A DNA stretch of 64,000 nucleotides from CAYXAA01 sp964462985 (GCA_964462985.1 CAYXAA010000021.1:1-64000), one strand, 5' to 3'; positions 49,308-59,172 are shown, counted from the stretch's first letter. Notes: generated by a model not told the origin, from the sequence alone. Program-made: numbers and translations.

Positions 49308-50948
49308 ATGGCCATGAAACCAGATTTGTTCGGCTTTCCGCCCGGGTTCTCCCTCCCGCGGCACGAGTCGAGCGACGACCCGGAACGGGGTGAAATCGTG
49401 CTGGACAAACGTGTAACGCGCGTAAGGTCGGCCTTTGGAGCCGCATTGCGAACCTTTGCCACGCTGATCGTGCTTTACGGTGCGGCGCAGACCGTTGCGA
49501 CGGGCGAGGCTCAGGCCAATTCGAAATATTCGGGCATCGTCGTCGATGCCAAGACCGGCAAGACGCTCTACGCCTACAAGGCCGATACCAAGCGCTATCC
49601 GGCCTCGACCACCAAGATCATGACGCTCTACATCCTGTTCGAGGAACTCGAGGCCGGGCGCCTCAGCCTGAACAGCAATCTCAAGGTGTCGGCTGCTGCT
49701 GCCGCCGAGCCGCCGTCAAAGCTTGGCCTCAAACCCGGATCGACGATTAAGGTGCGGGACGCCATCCTTGCGCTGGTGACGAAGTCGGCCAACGACGTGG
49801 CGACGGTGGTTGCCGAGAACATCTCCGGGTCCGAACGCAACTTCGCCCGGCGGATGACGGACACGGCGCGGCGCATCGGCATGAAGAGCACCACCTTCCG
49901 CAATGCCCATGGTCTGCCCGACGCCGCCCAGGTCACGACGGCGCGCGACATGGCTCTGCTTGGTCGCGCGATCCAGGACCGCTTTCCAAAGTACTACAAG
50001 TATTTCTCGACCCGGTCTTACACCTTCCGCGGCCAGCGCTACGGCAACCACAACCGTCTGCTCGGCCGCGTCGAGGGCGTGGACGGCATCAAGACCGGCT
50101 ATATCCGTGCATCGGGCTTCAACCTGGTGACCTCGGTCAAGCGCGACGGCCGCTCCATCGTCGCCGTCGTCTTCGGCGGCACCACCGGTAGCTCACGTGA
50201 CGCGCAGATGAGAAAATTGATCGCGGAGTATCTGCCCAAGGCCTCGCGTGGCCGCCGCACGGCGCCGCTGCTCGTTGCCGCCCCGGCGGAGGTGCCGGTG
50301 CCAGTGCCTGCCCCGTCGATCGATGTCGCTTCGGCCACCCGGTACGCCTTCGATGCTGCCGAGCTGGTCGCGCCGCCGGTCCCGGGCGCCAAGCCGGGGG
50401 CCGACCCCGTGATCGTGACCGGATCCATCCCCGTGCCGCCGGCTCCTGTACCGCATACACGGGAAACCCCTGTGGAGCGGGTGGCCGAGGTGCACCAGGT
50501 CGCGGAAGCGGCGCCGCGAGCCGGCGACGACACCAGGATCGTGCGCACCCAGACCATCACTGCCGCGACGCTCCAGGCCTGGGTCGACACCAAGGTGCAG
50601 CAGACGCCTGCCGCCCCCATGCCGGTGGCCACACCCGCTCCATCCACGGAGCGGTCCTCGACCACCACCACGGTCGCCACCAACAACACCCCGGATCCGA
50701 CACCGGGCTGGCATGTCCAGATCGCCGCCGCAGAAACCGAGGACAAGGCCGTCGCCATGCTGAAGCGGGCTCAGACCTCGGTGGGCGGCGCACTGCGCGG
50801 CTACGACCCCTACACCGAGCCGGTTGTGAGCGGCGGCGCGACGCTCTACCGTGCCCGGTTCGTCGGCTTCACCTCCAAGACGGCCGCACTCAATGCCTGC
50901 CAGACCCTGAAGAAGGCCAAGTTCGACTGCTTTGCAATTTACCAGTAG
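49308..50948 (+). CDS. D-alanyl-D-alanine carboxypeptidase with SPOR domain
   Basis: A 546-residue penicillin-binding protein 5-type carboxypeptidase that trims pentapeptides in peptidoglycan. A hydrophobic export segment lies at about 48-66. Catalytic motifs are S100-T-T-K103, S160-A-N162 and K262-T-G264. After the peptidase domain comes a Pro/Ala/Thr-rich linker (about 330-460) and a C-terminal SPOR domain (about 465-546), which binds denuded septal glycan. The ATG at 49308 follows GAGGGG; a second ATG is two codons later. The 45-residue stretch before the signal segment is unusually long. Confidence 0.93.
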   Translation: MAMKPDLFGFPPGFSLPRHESSDDPERGEIVLDKRVTRVRSAFGAALRTFATLIVLYGAAQTVATGEAQANSKYSGIVVDAKTGKTLYAYKADTKRYPASTTKIMTLYILFEELEAGRLSLNSNLKVSAAAAAEPPSKLGLKPGSTIKVRDAILALVTKSANDVATVVAENISGSERNFARRMTDTARRIGMKSTTFRNAHGLPDAAQVTTARDMALLGRAIQDRFPKYYKYFSTRSYTFRGQRYGNHNRLLGRVEGVDGIKTGYIRASGFNLVTSVKRDGRSIVAVVFGGTTGSSRDAQMRKLIAEYLPKASRGRRTAPLLVAAPAEVPVPVPAPSIDVASATRYAFDAAELVAPPVPGAKPGADPVIVTGSIPVPPAPVPHTRETPVERVAEVHQVAEAAPRAGDDTRIVRTQTITAATLQAWVDTKVQQTPAAPMPVATPAPSTERSSTTTTVATNNTPDPTPGWHVQIAAAETEDKAVAMLKRAQTSVGGALRGYDPYTEPVVSGGATLYRARFVGFTSKTAALNACQTLKKAKFDCFAIYQ

Positions 50949-50966
50949 TAGTGCGTAGCGATGGGT

Positions 50967-51674
50967 TCAATGACGACCGAGAAGCGTGTCCTTAGCCTCG
51001 TTGAGTTTCGCAGCCAGGAACGCGCTGCCGCCCATGTCGGGATGCAATCTCTTCATAAGCCGGCGGTGGGCCGCCCGGATTTCCGGCTCGCCGGAACCGG
51101 TCTGAAGCCCAAGAACCTGGTAGGCCTCCTCCTTGGTCATGGGGCCCGCGTTCGCCGCGCGAGCCTCCCCGTCTGTACCATCCGCCTCGAAGTCTACACG
51201 CCAGCCGGGCTGCCGGCGGTCGAGATAAGCTTCGAGTAGGGCCCGGCTCTCGGCGTCGCCGGCCACCTCGCGCCAGAGCTGGTGCAGCGCGTCCGGGGCC
51301 AGGGCCGAGAGCTCCTTGCCCTCGAAGGCCCCGGCCAGTACCGTTCCGTTCATCTCGCCACTGTCGTGGTCGAGGCGCATTTCGAGATAGGCGGAGCGCA
51401 CCGTCGACATCGCCCCGCCCCGAGGGGTGGTCCCTCCCACCCTTCCGAACCCGGGAATCTGCCGGAAGCCGAGCAGCGACAGGGCGAAGCCGCCGATCGG
51501 GATCGCAAGCACCCAGCGTCCGGTCACGGCAAGCCCGGCGGCAACCGCCAGCAGCATCAACCCACCGGCAACACGCACCTGCTGTGCCAGCGTGGCCGGA
51601 TTGGCGCGGGCAAAGGCATTGCCCGCAAGCAGGAAGATCGCGAGCACCGCGAGACCCAGTACGAGATATCCCAT
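50967..51674 (-). CDS. membrane-anchored DnaJ-domain protein
   Basis: A 235-residue protein with two or three N-terminal membrane helices (1-20, about 35-52 and 54-70) and a C-terminal J-domain (about 180-235) that holds the HPD triad in K-R-L-H-P-D-M-G-G. The layout resembles the Tim14/DjlA-like group that recruits DnaK to the membrane. It converges on the carboxypeptidase gene with 18 bases between the stops. Confidence 0.9.
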   Translation of the reverse strand: MGYLVLGLAVLAIFLLAGNAFARANPATLAQQVRVAGGLMLLAVAAGLAVTGRWVLAIPIGGFALSLLGFRQIPGFGRVGGTTPRGGAMSTVRSAYLEMRLDHDSGEMNGTVLAGAFEGKELSALAPDALHQLWREVAGDAESRALLEAYLDRRQPGWRVDFEADGTDGEARAANAGPMTKEEAYQVLGLQTGSGEPEIRAAHRRLMKRLHPDMGGSAFLAAKLNEAKDTLLGRH

Positions 51675-51812
51675 CGTTTTCCGTCTATCGCCGTCGCCCC
51701 GGAGCGGCCTGCGTCCCGGTGGGCGCGGACCCGTTGCTCCACCCTTGGACCTGGCCGGCTTCGCAAGATTCGGTCGGCAAAGCGCAAGCGTCCCTTGACC
51801 CGGTCGGTGCGG

Positions 51813-52538
51813 TCACCGCATGTGCGAAATCAGCAGCCGCGCCCCGCGATCACCGTCCGTGCCAAGCCGCTGCAGCGCGCTGGGTCCCCCGGCCGCATAG
51901 ACCGCAACCGCCTTCAGCAGATCCGCGAGCTCACGCGCCGAGCCCTCATCAAATCGGACATAGGCGCCCTTGGTGAGGCGCGCAATCTCCCGGAACGCCG
52001 TTTCGGCGGTTGGATCGCGCCCTTCCTGGAAGACGAAGGCGGGAACCCCGAGAAGCCCGAGCTCGCCGGCCCGAGCGGCGAGATCGTCGATGTTTTCTTC
52101 CATGCAGTCGCCCACGTAAACGAGGGCCTGGATCTTCCTTTTCCGGCTCTCGTCGATTGCATGCCGCAGCACCTTGCGGATCTGGGTGTGGCCGCCGCGG
52201 CAATCGATCCTGGTCATCATCTTCGCCAGTGCCTCGGCGTTCGTCACCCATTTCGAAGCGGCGCATTCGTTGAAGCCGCGGAAATAGACAAGCTGCATGG
52301 CGAGCCCGCCCAGCGCACCGGCCGCGGCGAACATTTCGGCCTGGATCGCACAGGCTCGGTCCCAGGTCGGCTGCCGGCTCATGGTGGCATCGAGTGCAAT
52401 GATGAGCCGCCCGAGCCCCTCTGTCGGCGGCGCCTGCCGGGCCTTTTCCAGGAAGTGCGCAATATCGGATGCCGAGGACCGTTGCGCGAGCCCCCCGTCC
52501 GATCGGCTCTTGTCGACGATGTTCCTGTCCCCTGCCAC
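51813..52538 (-). CDS. VWA-like domain protein
   Basis: A 241-residue soluble protein with a von Willebrand factor A-like fold. The MIDAS-type motif is D50-A-T-M-S54 after L-I-I-A-L; a second loop G-G-H-T-Q-I and an acidic loop V-G-D-C-M-E-E-N could complete the metal site. Members of this type occur in rhizobia next to J-domain genes; the function is unknown. The start is GTG at 52538, four bases after AGGAGCGG. Confidence 0.78.
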   Translation of the reverse strand: MAGDRNIVDKSRSDGGLAQRSSASDIAHFLEKARQAPPTEGLGRLIIALDATMSRQPTWDRACAIQAEMFAAAGALGGLAMQLVYFRGFNECAASKWVTNAEALAKMMTRIDCRGGHTQIRKVLRHAIDESRKRKIQALVYVGDCMEENIDDLAARAGELGLLGVPAFVFQEGRDPTAETAFREIARLTKGAYVRFDEGSARELADLLKAVAVYAAGGPSALQRLGTDGDRGARLLISHMR

Positions 52539-52809
52539 GGACCCGCTCCTGGAACGAAAGGTCCCGGCCGATGTCGACCGGGGATCCGAAAGGGACCGAT
52601 TGAACGCCGGGCAGCCGCGCCGATGGAGTGCCGGCTGCCCCGTCCCCTTGGATCATTCTGCAATCCTTGCTTCTCTGGGTTATAGCGCAGCCTCGGGTGG
52701 CGCCAAAGCCGGCGCCTCCCCTTCCGGCGGACGTGCGCGCACGGGCAAAAGGATGCTAGATCAGCGCCTGCCGTGCCGGAGGCCGCACGGGCCAGGATCG
52801 GAGATGCCC

Positions 52810-53652
52810 ATGACCGAGCCCGTTCTCTACCGAACCATTGCCGACCTAAGGGCCGGTCTGTTGCCGGCCCGCCGCGCCGGCGAGCCCATTGCCATGGTCC
52901 CGACGATGGGCGCCCTCCACGAGGGCCACCTCTCCCTGGTCCGGCTCGCACAGCAGAACGCGCGGCGCATTGTCGTGTCGATCTTCGTCAATCCGACACA
53001 GTTTGCGCCGACCGAGGACTTCGCTTCCTATCCGCGCGAGGAGGCCGGGGATATCGCCAAGCTCGCGGCGCTTGGCGTCGACGCGGTGTTCGCCCCGCCG
53101 GTCGGTGAGATGTACCCCGATGGCTTTGCCACCGCCGTGTCGGTCGGCGGCCCCGCCCAAGGGCTGGAGAGTGACTCCCGGCCGCACTTCTTCAACGGCG
53201 TCGCACTGGTCGTGACCAAGCTGCTGCTCGCTGCCCTGCCCGATGTCGCCGTTTTCGGCGAGAAGGACTACCAGCAGCTCTGCGTCGTTCGCCGCCTGGT
53301 CCGGGACCTCAACATCCCGACGGAGATCCTTGCCGGCGCCACCGTGCGCGAGGCCGACGGCCTCGCCATGTCGTCGCGCAACGTCTACCTGAGCGCGCAC
53401 GAGCGGGAGGCCGCCGCGGCCCTGCCGGCAACGTTGTGGGCCGTCGCCGATCAGCTCAAGGCGGGTGCAGATGTCGAAGCTGCCCTTACGGCCGGCCGCG
53501 ATCGGCTCGCCGTCGCCGGGTTCAAGGTCGACTATCTGGAGCTGCGCGACGCAGATACCCTCGCCCCCGTCCGGCCCGACAGCACCAACCGCCGCCTCCT
53601 GGTCGCGGCCTGGCTCGGCCGGACCCGCCTCATCGACAACATCGCGGTGTGA
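52810..53652 (+). CDS. panC: pantothenate synthetase
   Basis: A 280-residue ATP-dependent ligase that joins pantoate and beta-alanine. Typical motifs are V-P-T-M-G-A-L-H-E-G-H-L-S-L, F-V-N-P-T-Q-F, H-F-F-N-G-V-A-L-V-V-T-K-L, F-G-E-K-D-Y-Q-Q-L and M-S-S-R-N-V-Y-L. GGAG six bases before the ATG at 52810 decides the start over the ATG at 52804. No panB is adjacent. Confidence 0.97.
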   Translation: MTEPVLYRTIADLRAGLLPARRAGEPIAMVPTMGALHEGHLSLVRLAQQNARRIVVSIFVNPTQFAPTEDFASYPREEAGDIAKLAALGVDAVFAPPVGEMYPDGFATAVSVGGPAQGLESDSRPHFFNGVALVVTKLLLAALPDVAVFGEKDYQQLCVVRRLVRDLNIPTEILAGATVREADGLAMSSRNVYLSAHEREAAAALPATLWAVADQLKAGADVEAALTAGRDRLAVAGFKVDYLELRDADTLAPVRPDSTNRRLLVAAWLGRTRLIDNIAV

Positions 53653-53661
53653 GCCGCCGCC

Positions 53662-54096
53662 TCAGATCAGGCAGAGTTCGGCAAGGTCCCGGCGCATGGC
53701 ATCCGGAATGTCGCCGTCAGCGAGCGCACGGGTGATGTCACGCGGCGCCTCTTCCGGCTTGAGATAGCGCCAGCCCTGGAAAGGCCGCCGCGGCTGCAGC
53801 TCGGTGGCGTGCAATGCCGGCTCAAGCACGATATGGCAGCGCTTGATGCCGTCCTCGCCGGTGAACGGGCGGATATCCAGGATCGTCTGGCGGACCTGGA
53901 TCAGCCCCTTGATCACCCAGTAAAGCGAGCCGCCGTCCAGGATGTCGTCTCGTCGGGACGGCACCATGCGCGTGGTGTGGGTCTGCTCGACCGGCTTGCC
54001 GGACTCTCGCGCTTCGCCGAGGCGCCGCTCGATCCAGTCGGCGAGATCGTCGACCGACTCCGCGCCGACGCACAGTTTCACGAGATGGACGGTCAT
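53662..54096 (-). CDS. DUF1489 family protein
   Basis: A 144-residue soluble protein of the DUF1489 (COG5458) family, restricted largely to alphaproteobacteria. It begins M-T-V-H-L-V-K-L-C-V-G and carries the conserved T-R-M-V-P-x-R, G-G-S-L-Y-W-V-I-K-G, R-Q-x-I-L-D-I and G-W-R-Y-L motifs. Function unknown. It converges on panC with nine bases between stops. Confidence 0.92.
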   Translation of the reverse strand: MTVHLVKLCVGAESVDDLADWIERRLGEARESGKPVEQTHTTRMVPSRRDDILDGGSLYWVIKGLIQVRQTILDIRPFTGEDGIKRCHIVLEPALHATELQPRRPFQGWRYLKPEEAPRDITRALADGDIPDAMRRDLAELCLI

Positions 54097-54248
54097 GCCT
54101 CAAGATCTAGCAAGCCCGGCCCTCCTGTCCAATGGCTCGGCCAGCCTGCCCGCCCGGCTATGCACAGTTGATGGTCAAGATTGACTCTTGCGTCGGAATG
54201 CGCCTCGCGGGCTTGCGCGACTCAGTTGCAGGCGGATTCATTGGATCC

Positions 54249-55139
54249 ATGGACATCTTTCTCACAGGCGGAACAGGAACCATCGGCGCGAGCGTGCTGA
54301 AGCGCCTGATCGCGTATGGCCACCGGGTGACCGCGCTCGCCCGGTCGGATGCGGCGGAGAAGGTGCTGCGGGCGGCCGGTGCCGATATTGTTCGCGGCGA
54401 TCTCGACGAACCGGCCGATTGGGTCGGCGATGCGGTGTTCTGCGACACCATGGTGCACACCGCCGCCACGTTCGACGAGACCATGCGGGCGAAGGAGCGC
54501 AAGCTGGTTCTGGCGCTCCGCAGCGCCACTCAGGATCGTGAGATCCCCTTCAACCTGGTCTACACCGGTGGCATCTGGCTCTATCCCGAAGCGGCAGGCG
54601 GCCCGATCCCCGAAACGACACCGTTCAGGCCGCTGCCCGCCTTCGGCTATATGGCTGAGACCATCCGCTCGCTGCAGGCCACCCGGACGCTTGCGGTCTC
54701 GGTCATCCATCCGGCCCTAGTGTGCTCGGCGCGCAGGGGACCGGTCGCAGAGATGGCCGAACGCGCTGCGCAAGGCCGTCCCTTCGTCACGCGTGCGGAG
54801 CCGAAGACGCTGTGGCCCTTGGTCGATGCCGAGGATCTCGCCAATCTCTACCTCAAGGTGGTCGAGGCGAAACGCTACCGGCTGATGGTGGTCGGCTGCG
54901 GCATCGAGGGCGTATCCGTCGAGAGGCTTGTCGCGCTGGTGGCCGAGACCACCGGCAAACGTCTCGTCATGGAGACCCTGCCCCCTCCGCCGGTCGTATC
55001 GCCCCTGGCCGACTGGCAGGCCGGCTATGCCCTGTCCCAGAGCTTCAGCCATGACCGCGCCACACGCCTGATCGGCTGGCGCCCCGACAACACCTCCGCC
55101 GAAGCGCTGGTCCAGAAGCTGGTCCCGGTCGCCGCCTGA
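54249..55139 (+). CDS. NAD-dependent epimerase/dehydratase-like (atypical SDR)
   Basis: A 296-residue extended or atypical short-chain dehydrogenase fold. The cofactor motif G7-G-T-G-T-I-G13 is intact. At the usual catalytic Y-x-x-x-K position the sequence is Y134-M-A-E-T138, so the lysine is missing; this suggests a non-canonical mechanism or a NAD(P)-binding regulator. The C-terminal R-L-I-G-W-R-P element is as in epimerases. The start at 54249 has only a weak binding site. Three GANTC motifs lie in the 66 bases upstream. Confidence 0.85.
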   Translation: MDIFLTGGTGTIGASVLKRLIAYGHRVTALARSDAAEKVLRAAGADIVRGDLDEPADWVGDAVFCDTMVHTAATFDETMRAKERKLVLALRSATQDREIPFNLVYTGGIWLYPEAAGGPIPETTPFRPLPAFGYMAETIRSLQATRTLAVSVIHPALVCSARRGPVAEMAERAAQGRPFVTRAEPKTLWPLVDAEDLANLYLKVVEAKRYRLMVVGCGIEGVSVERLVALVAETTGKRLVMETLPPPPVVSPLADWQAGYALSQSFSHDRATRLIGWRPDNTSAEALVQKLVPVAA

Positions 55140-55286
55140 GGGTGGGGCGGCGGTCGGACAGAGGCTCCCTCGGCGGACCTCACCTTCCAGGCCCCCCGCG
55201 GCCGCCCTCTCCATGCCCCGCCTTGGACGCACGGATCAGGGACAACCTCATCCAACTGAGGTTATGACCGACGAGGGCGCTGGCGC

Positions 55287-57233
55287 CTATGCCGAGGCGC
55301 CCTCTCCTTCCGCCAGCACAACGACCGCCGCTCCCTGCTCGACCTGGGCCCCGACCTCGACCGCGACCGCTTCGACGAGGCCGTCGCGCGGCGCCACGAT
55401 GGCGTGCTCCATCTTCATCGCCTCGACCACGGCGAGCCGATCGCCCTTCTCAACCCGGTCGCCGGCCGCGACATCGAGCGCGATGACCTTGCCGTGCATC
55501 GGCGCCCGCACGCTCGCCGCGCCGTGGTCATGCTCGACGCTGCGGGTCAGCGGATCGACGCGCGCAACCCGCACCGCCCGGCCGCCTTCGAGCGCCCAGA
55601 CCGTGTCGCCGCGGCGCAGAACCTCGCCGGAGGCCGGAGCATCCTCCGCCCCCGTGTGCATCCGGCCGTCGGCCCAGTGCAGGGCGACCTCGCGCTCCTC
55701 GCCGTCGACCTCGACCCTGAGCGCGATCGTCCTTGTGCCCGAGAACTGGAACGCATCGCGGACCGCCCAGGGGTCGGTCCAGCCGGCCTGCCCGGCTGTC
55801 GGAGCGCCTGCGTCCTGTTCGACAAGGACGGCGACCGCAGCGCCGATCGTCGCCTCTGAGACACCTCCCGCCGTGAGTGCCGCGATTTCGCGGTCGATCA
55901 ACCCGGTGTCGAAACCGCCCGTGCGCACCGCCTCGTGACCGGCGAGCGCCCGCAGGAAGGCGAGGTTACACTTCGGTCCGGCAACGCGCGTGGCCGCAAG
56001 CGCCGCCGAAAGCCGGCCGAAGGCCTGCTCGCGATCGGCGCCGTGGGTGATGATCTTGGCGATCATCGGATCGTAGAACGGCGACACCGCCGCCCCCTCC
56101 TCGACGCCCGTGTCGACGCGCACGCCTTCGCCCTCCGGCATGGTGAGCACCTCGAGCCGGCCCGTCGACGGCAGGAAGCCGTTGTCCGGGTCTTCGGCAT
56201 AGAGCCGGACCTCAACGGCGTGACCGGAAAGCCCGACCTCGTCCTGGCTCGCCGGCAACGGTTCGCCGGCGGCGACGCGAAACTGCCACTCCACCAGATC
56301 GAGACCGGTCACCAGTTCCGTCACCGGGTGCTCGACCTGAAGCCTTGTGTTCATTTCCATGAACCAGAATCTGTCGGGCGCCAACCCGGCGGAGCCGTCA
56401 ACGATGAACTCGACCGTCCCCGCCCCCGAATAGCCGACCGCCTTGGCCGCGGCGACGGCGGCCGCGCCCATCGCGGCGCGCGTCTCCTCCGTCATGCCCG
56501 GAGCCGGCGCCTCCTCGATCACCTTCTGGTGCCGGCGCTGCGCCGAACAGTCCCGCTCAAACAGATGGACGGCATTGCCGTGCTTGTCGCCGAACACCTG
56601 GATCTCGATGTGACGGGGATTGGCCACGAATTTCTCGATCAGAACCCGCGGATCACCGAAGGCGCTCTTGGCCTCGCGCTGCGCCGAGGCGAGCGCCGCC
56701 TCAAACTCGATCGCTTTGTCGACCCGGCGCATGCCCTTGCCGCCGCCGCCGGCAACCGCCTTGATCAGCACCGGATAGCCGATCTCGTAGGCCTTGCGCT
56801 TGAGCAGCTCGGTGTCCTGGCGATCGCCGTGATAGCCGGGCACCACCGGAACCCCGGCCTTTTCCATCAGGGCCTTGGCGCCGTCCTTGAGCCCCATCGC
56901 CCGGATCGCATCGGCCGACGGGCCGACAAAGACGATGCCGCTGCTTTCGCAGGCTTCGGCGAAATCGGCGTTCTCCGACAGGAAGCCGTAGCCGGGATGG
57001 ATTGCCGCGGCCCGCGTCTGCCTGGCCGCCGCGATGATCCGCTCGGCCACCAGATAGGACTCCGCACTCGGTGCAGGCCCGATCGCCACGGCCTCGTCGG
57101 CGAGGCGGACATGGAGCGCATCGCGATCGGCCTCGGAGTAGACGGCGATGGTCCTGATCCCGAGCCGGCGCGCCGTCCTGATGATGCGGCAGGCGATCTC
57201 GCCGCGGTTGGCGATCAGCACCGATTCCAGCAT
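55287..57233 (-). CDS. mccA: biotin-dependent carboxylase alpha subunit (methylcrotonyl-CoA carboxylase)
   Basis: A 648-residue protein with the biotin carboxylase domain (1-450: I-A-N-R-G-E-I-A, G-G-G-G-K-G-M, E-M-N-T-R-L-Q-V-E-H) followed by a linker and the biotinyl domain with biotin-lysine K607 in E-A-M-K-M-E-H. It carboxylates biotin and, with the beta subunit encoded upstream, 3-methylcrotonyl-CoA in leucine breakdown. GAGGAGGGC lies directly before the ATG at 57233. A propionyl- or geranyl-CoA variant cannot be excluded from the alpha chain alone. Confidence 0.92.
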   Translation of the reverse strand: MLESVLIANRGEIACRIIRTARRLGIRTIAVYSEADRDALHVRLADEAVAIGPAPSAESYLVAERIIAAARQTRAAAIHPGYGFLSENADFAEACESSGIVFVGPSADAIRAMGLKDGAKALMEKAGVPVVPGYHGDRQDTELLKRKAYEIGYPVLIKAVAGGGGKGMRRVDKAIEFEAALASAQREAKSAFGDPRVLIEKFVANPRHIEIQVFGDKHGNAVHLFERDCSAQRRHQKVIEEAPAPGMTEETRAAMGAAAVAAAKAVGYSGAGTVEFIVDGSAGLAPDRFWFMEMNTRLQVEHPVTELVTGLDLVEWQFRVAAGEPLPASQDEVGLSGHAVEVRLYAEDPDNGFLPSTGRLEVLTMPEGEGVRVDTGVEEGAAVSPFYDPMIAKIITHGADREQAFGRLSAALAATRVAGPKCNLAFLRALAGHEAVRTGGFDTGLIDREIAALTAGGVSEATIGAAVAVLVEQDAGAPTAGQAGWTDPWAVRDAFQFSGTRTIALRVEVDGEEREVALHWADGRMHTGAEDAPASGEVLRRGDTVWALEGGRAVRVARVDPLTRSVEHDHGAASVRAPMHGKVIALDVAAGDRVEKGDRLAVVEAMKMEHAIVAPRDGLVEAVAVEVGAQVEQGAAVVVLAEGEGASA

Positions 57234-57331
57234 GTGCCCTCCTCGACTGCGTTTCCCTTCGGTCGCCCTATTCCCGGCCGTGGGGGTTGGGACCGCGACG
57301 CGAGCAGGCTTCACCTCATCGCCCCTCGACA

Positions 57332-58972
57332 TCACATCCGGAACACGCCGAAGCGCGTTTCAGGGATCGGCGCGTTCAGCGTCGCCGAGAGGGCGAGCCC
57401 GAGCACGCGCCGTGTCTCCTGCGGCATGATGATGCCGTCGTCCCACAGCCGCGCCGTAGCGTGATAGGGATGGCCTTCCGCCTCGTAGCGGGCACGGATC
57501 GGCGCCTTGAATGCCTCCTCCTCCTCGGCGCTCCAGCTTCCGCCCTCGGCCTCTATGTTGTCGCGCCGCACCGTCGCCAGCACACTGGCAGCCTGCTCCC
57601 CGCCCATCACGGAAATCCGCGCGTTCGGCCACATGAACAGGAACCGCGGACCGTAGGCGCGCCCGCACATGCCGTAATTGCCCGCCCCGTAGGAGCCGCC
57701 GACGATCACGGTGATCTTCGGCACCTTGGCGCAGGCGACCGCCGTCACCAGCTTGGCACCGTCCTTGGCGATGCCGCCGGCCTCGTAGTCGCGCCCAACC
57801 ATAAAGCCGGTGATGTTCTGCAGGAACAGGAGCGGAATCCGCCGCTGGCAGCACAGTTCGACGAAATGCGCGCCCTTCAGCGCCGACTGCGAGAACAGGA
57901 TGCCGTTGTTGCCGATGATGCCGACCGGGATGCCGTGGATCCGGGCAAAGCCGGTTACCAGCGTGGTGCCGTAGGTCGCCTTGAACTCGTCGAACTCCGA
58001 GCCGTCGACGATGCGGGCAATCACTTCGCGGATGTCGTACTGCTTCTTGAGGTCGACCGGCACCACCTTGTCGAGCTCCGCCGGGTCGGCCAGGGGCTCC
58101 CGGCTCGCACTGAGAACAATGTCCGGGCGCTTGATGGTATTGAGGTTGGCCACGATACGCCGCGCCAGGGCCAGCGCATGATCGTCGTCGAGCGCATAGT
58201 GGTCGGCGACGCCGGAGACCTTGGCGTGCACGTCGGCGCCGCCGAGGTCCTCGGCCGAGACCTCTTCGCCCGTCGCCGCCTTCACCAACGGCGGGCCGGC
58301 GAGGAAGATCGTGCCCTGCCGGCGGACGATGATGGTCTCGTCGGACATCGCCGGCACATAGGCGCCGCCGGCGGTGCACGACCCCATCACCACCGCGATC
58401 TGGGGAATGCCGAGCGACGACATCGTCGCCTGGTTGAAGAAGATCCGGCCGAAATGGTCGCGGTCGGGGAAGACATCGGTCTGGTTCGGAAGGTTGGCGC
58501 CGCCCGAATCGACCAGGTAGAGACAGGGCAGCCGGTTCTCCATGGCGATCTCCTGCGCCCGAAGGTGCTTCTTGACCGTCATGGGATAGTAGGTGCCCCC
58601 CTTGATGGTGGCGTCGTTGCACACGATCACGCAGTCGCGGCCGGAAACCCGGCCGATGCCGGTAATGATGCCAGCGCCATGGATATCGCCGCCGTAAAGA
58701 TCGTACGCCGCCAGCGGGGACAGCTCGAGGAACGGACTGCCGGGATCGAGCAGGCGCGCCACCCGGTCGCGCGGCAGCAGCTTACCGCGGGCGGTATGCT
58801 TGTCACGGGCGCGCTGCGGGCCGCCCGCGGCCGCCGCCGCTCGCTTCTCGGCCAGATCGGCGTTGAGGGCTGCCCAGGCCGCGGCATTGGCCGCCGCATC
58901 GGGCGTGTGGGACGTCAGGCTGCTGTGCAAGACCGTCACGGCGTCGTCACTCCCCTCACTGTTCGATCCCAT
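57332..58972 (-). CDS. mccB: methylcrotonyl-CoA carboxylase beta subunit
   Basis: A 546-residue carboxyltransferase subunit of the crotonase-like fold. The motifs N-D-A-T-I-K-G-G-T-Y-Y-P, D-S-G-G-A-N-L-P, G-S-C-T-A-G-G-A-Y-V-P-A-M and G-S-Y-G-A-G-N-Y-G-M are those of MccB. It is upstream of mccA with 98 bases between, on the same strand, as in leucine-degradation (liu) clusters. Isovaleryl-CoA dehydrogenase and HMG-CoA lyase genes are not in the window. Confidence 0.93.
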   Translation of the reverse strand: MGSNSEGSDDAVTVLHSSLTSHTPDAAANAAAWAALNADLAEKRAAAAAGGPQRARDKHTARGKLLPRDRVARLLDPGSPFLELSPLAAYDLYGGDIHGAGIITGIGRVSGRDCVIVCNDATIKGGTYYPMTVKKHLRAQEIAMENRLPCLYLVDSGGANLPNQTDVFPDRDHFGRIFFNQATMSSLGIPQIAVVMGSCTAGGAYVPAMSDETIIVRRQGTIFLAGPPLVKAATGEEVSAEDLGGADVHAKVSGVADHYALDDDHALALARRIVANLNTIKRPDIVLSASREPLADPAELDKVVPVDLKKQYDIREVIARIVDGSEFDEFKATYGTTLVTGFARIHGIPVGIIGNNGILFSQSALKGAHFVELCCQRRIPLLFLQNITGFMVGRDYEAGGIAKDGAKLVTAVACAKVPKITVIVGGSYGAGNYGMCGRAYGPRFLFMWPNARISVMGGEQAASVLATVRRDNIEAEGGSWSAEEEEAFKAPIRARYEAEGHPYHATARLWDDGIIMPQETRRVLGLALSATLNAPIPETRFGVFRM

Positions 58973-59172
58973 GATGCTGAGCGTGTGATGACCCTATGCC
59001 GCCCCACCGACAGCGGAGTTCGTGGCGACAATACGCTCCGGCGTGATCCCACGCAGCGCCGGCGCGGGCTGAGAACGATCTCGCCTTATGTCCGCGCCGA
59101 CATTGCATGACGCTTACGTTTCAGTCAATACGTACGACTTTCCTTTTTACAATCAGTAAGATGATCTTTCCG

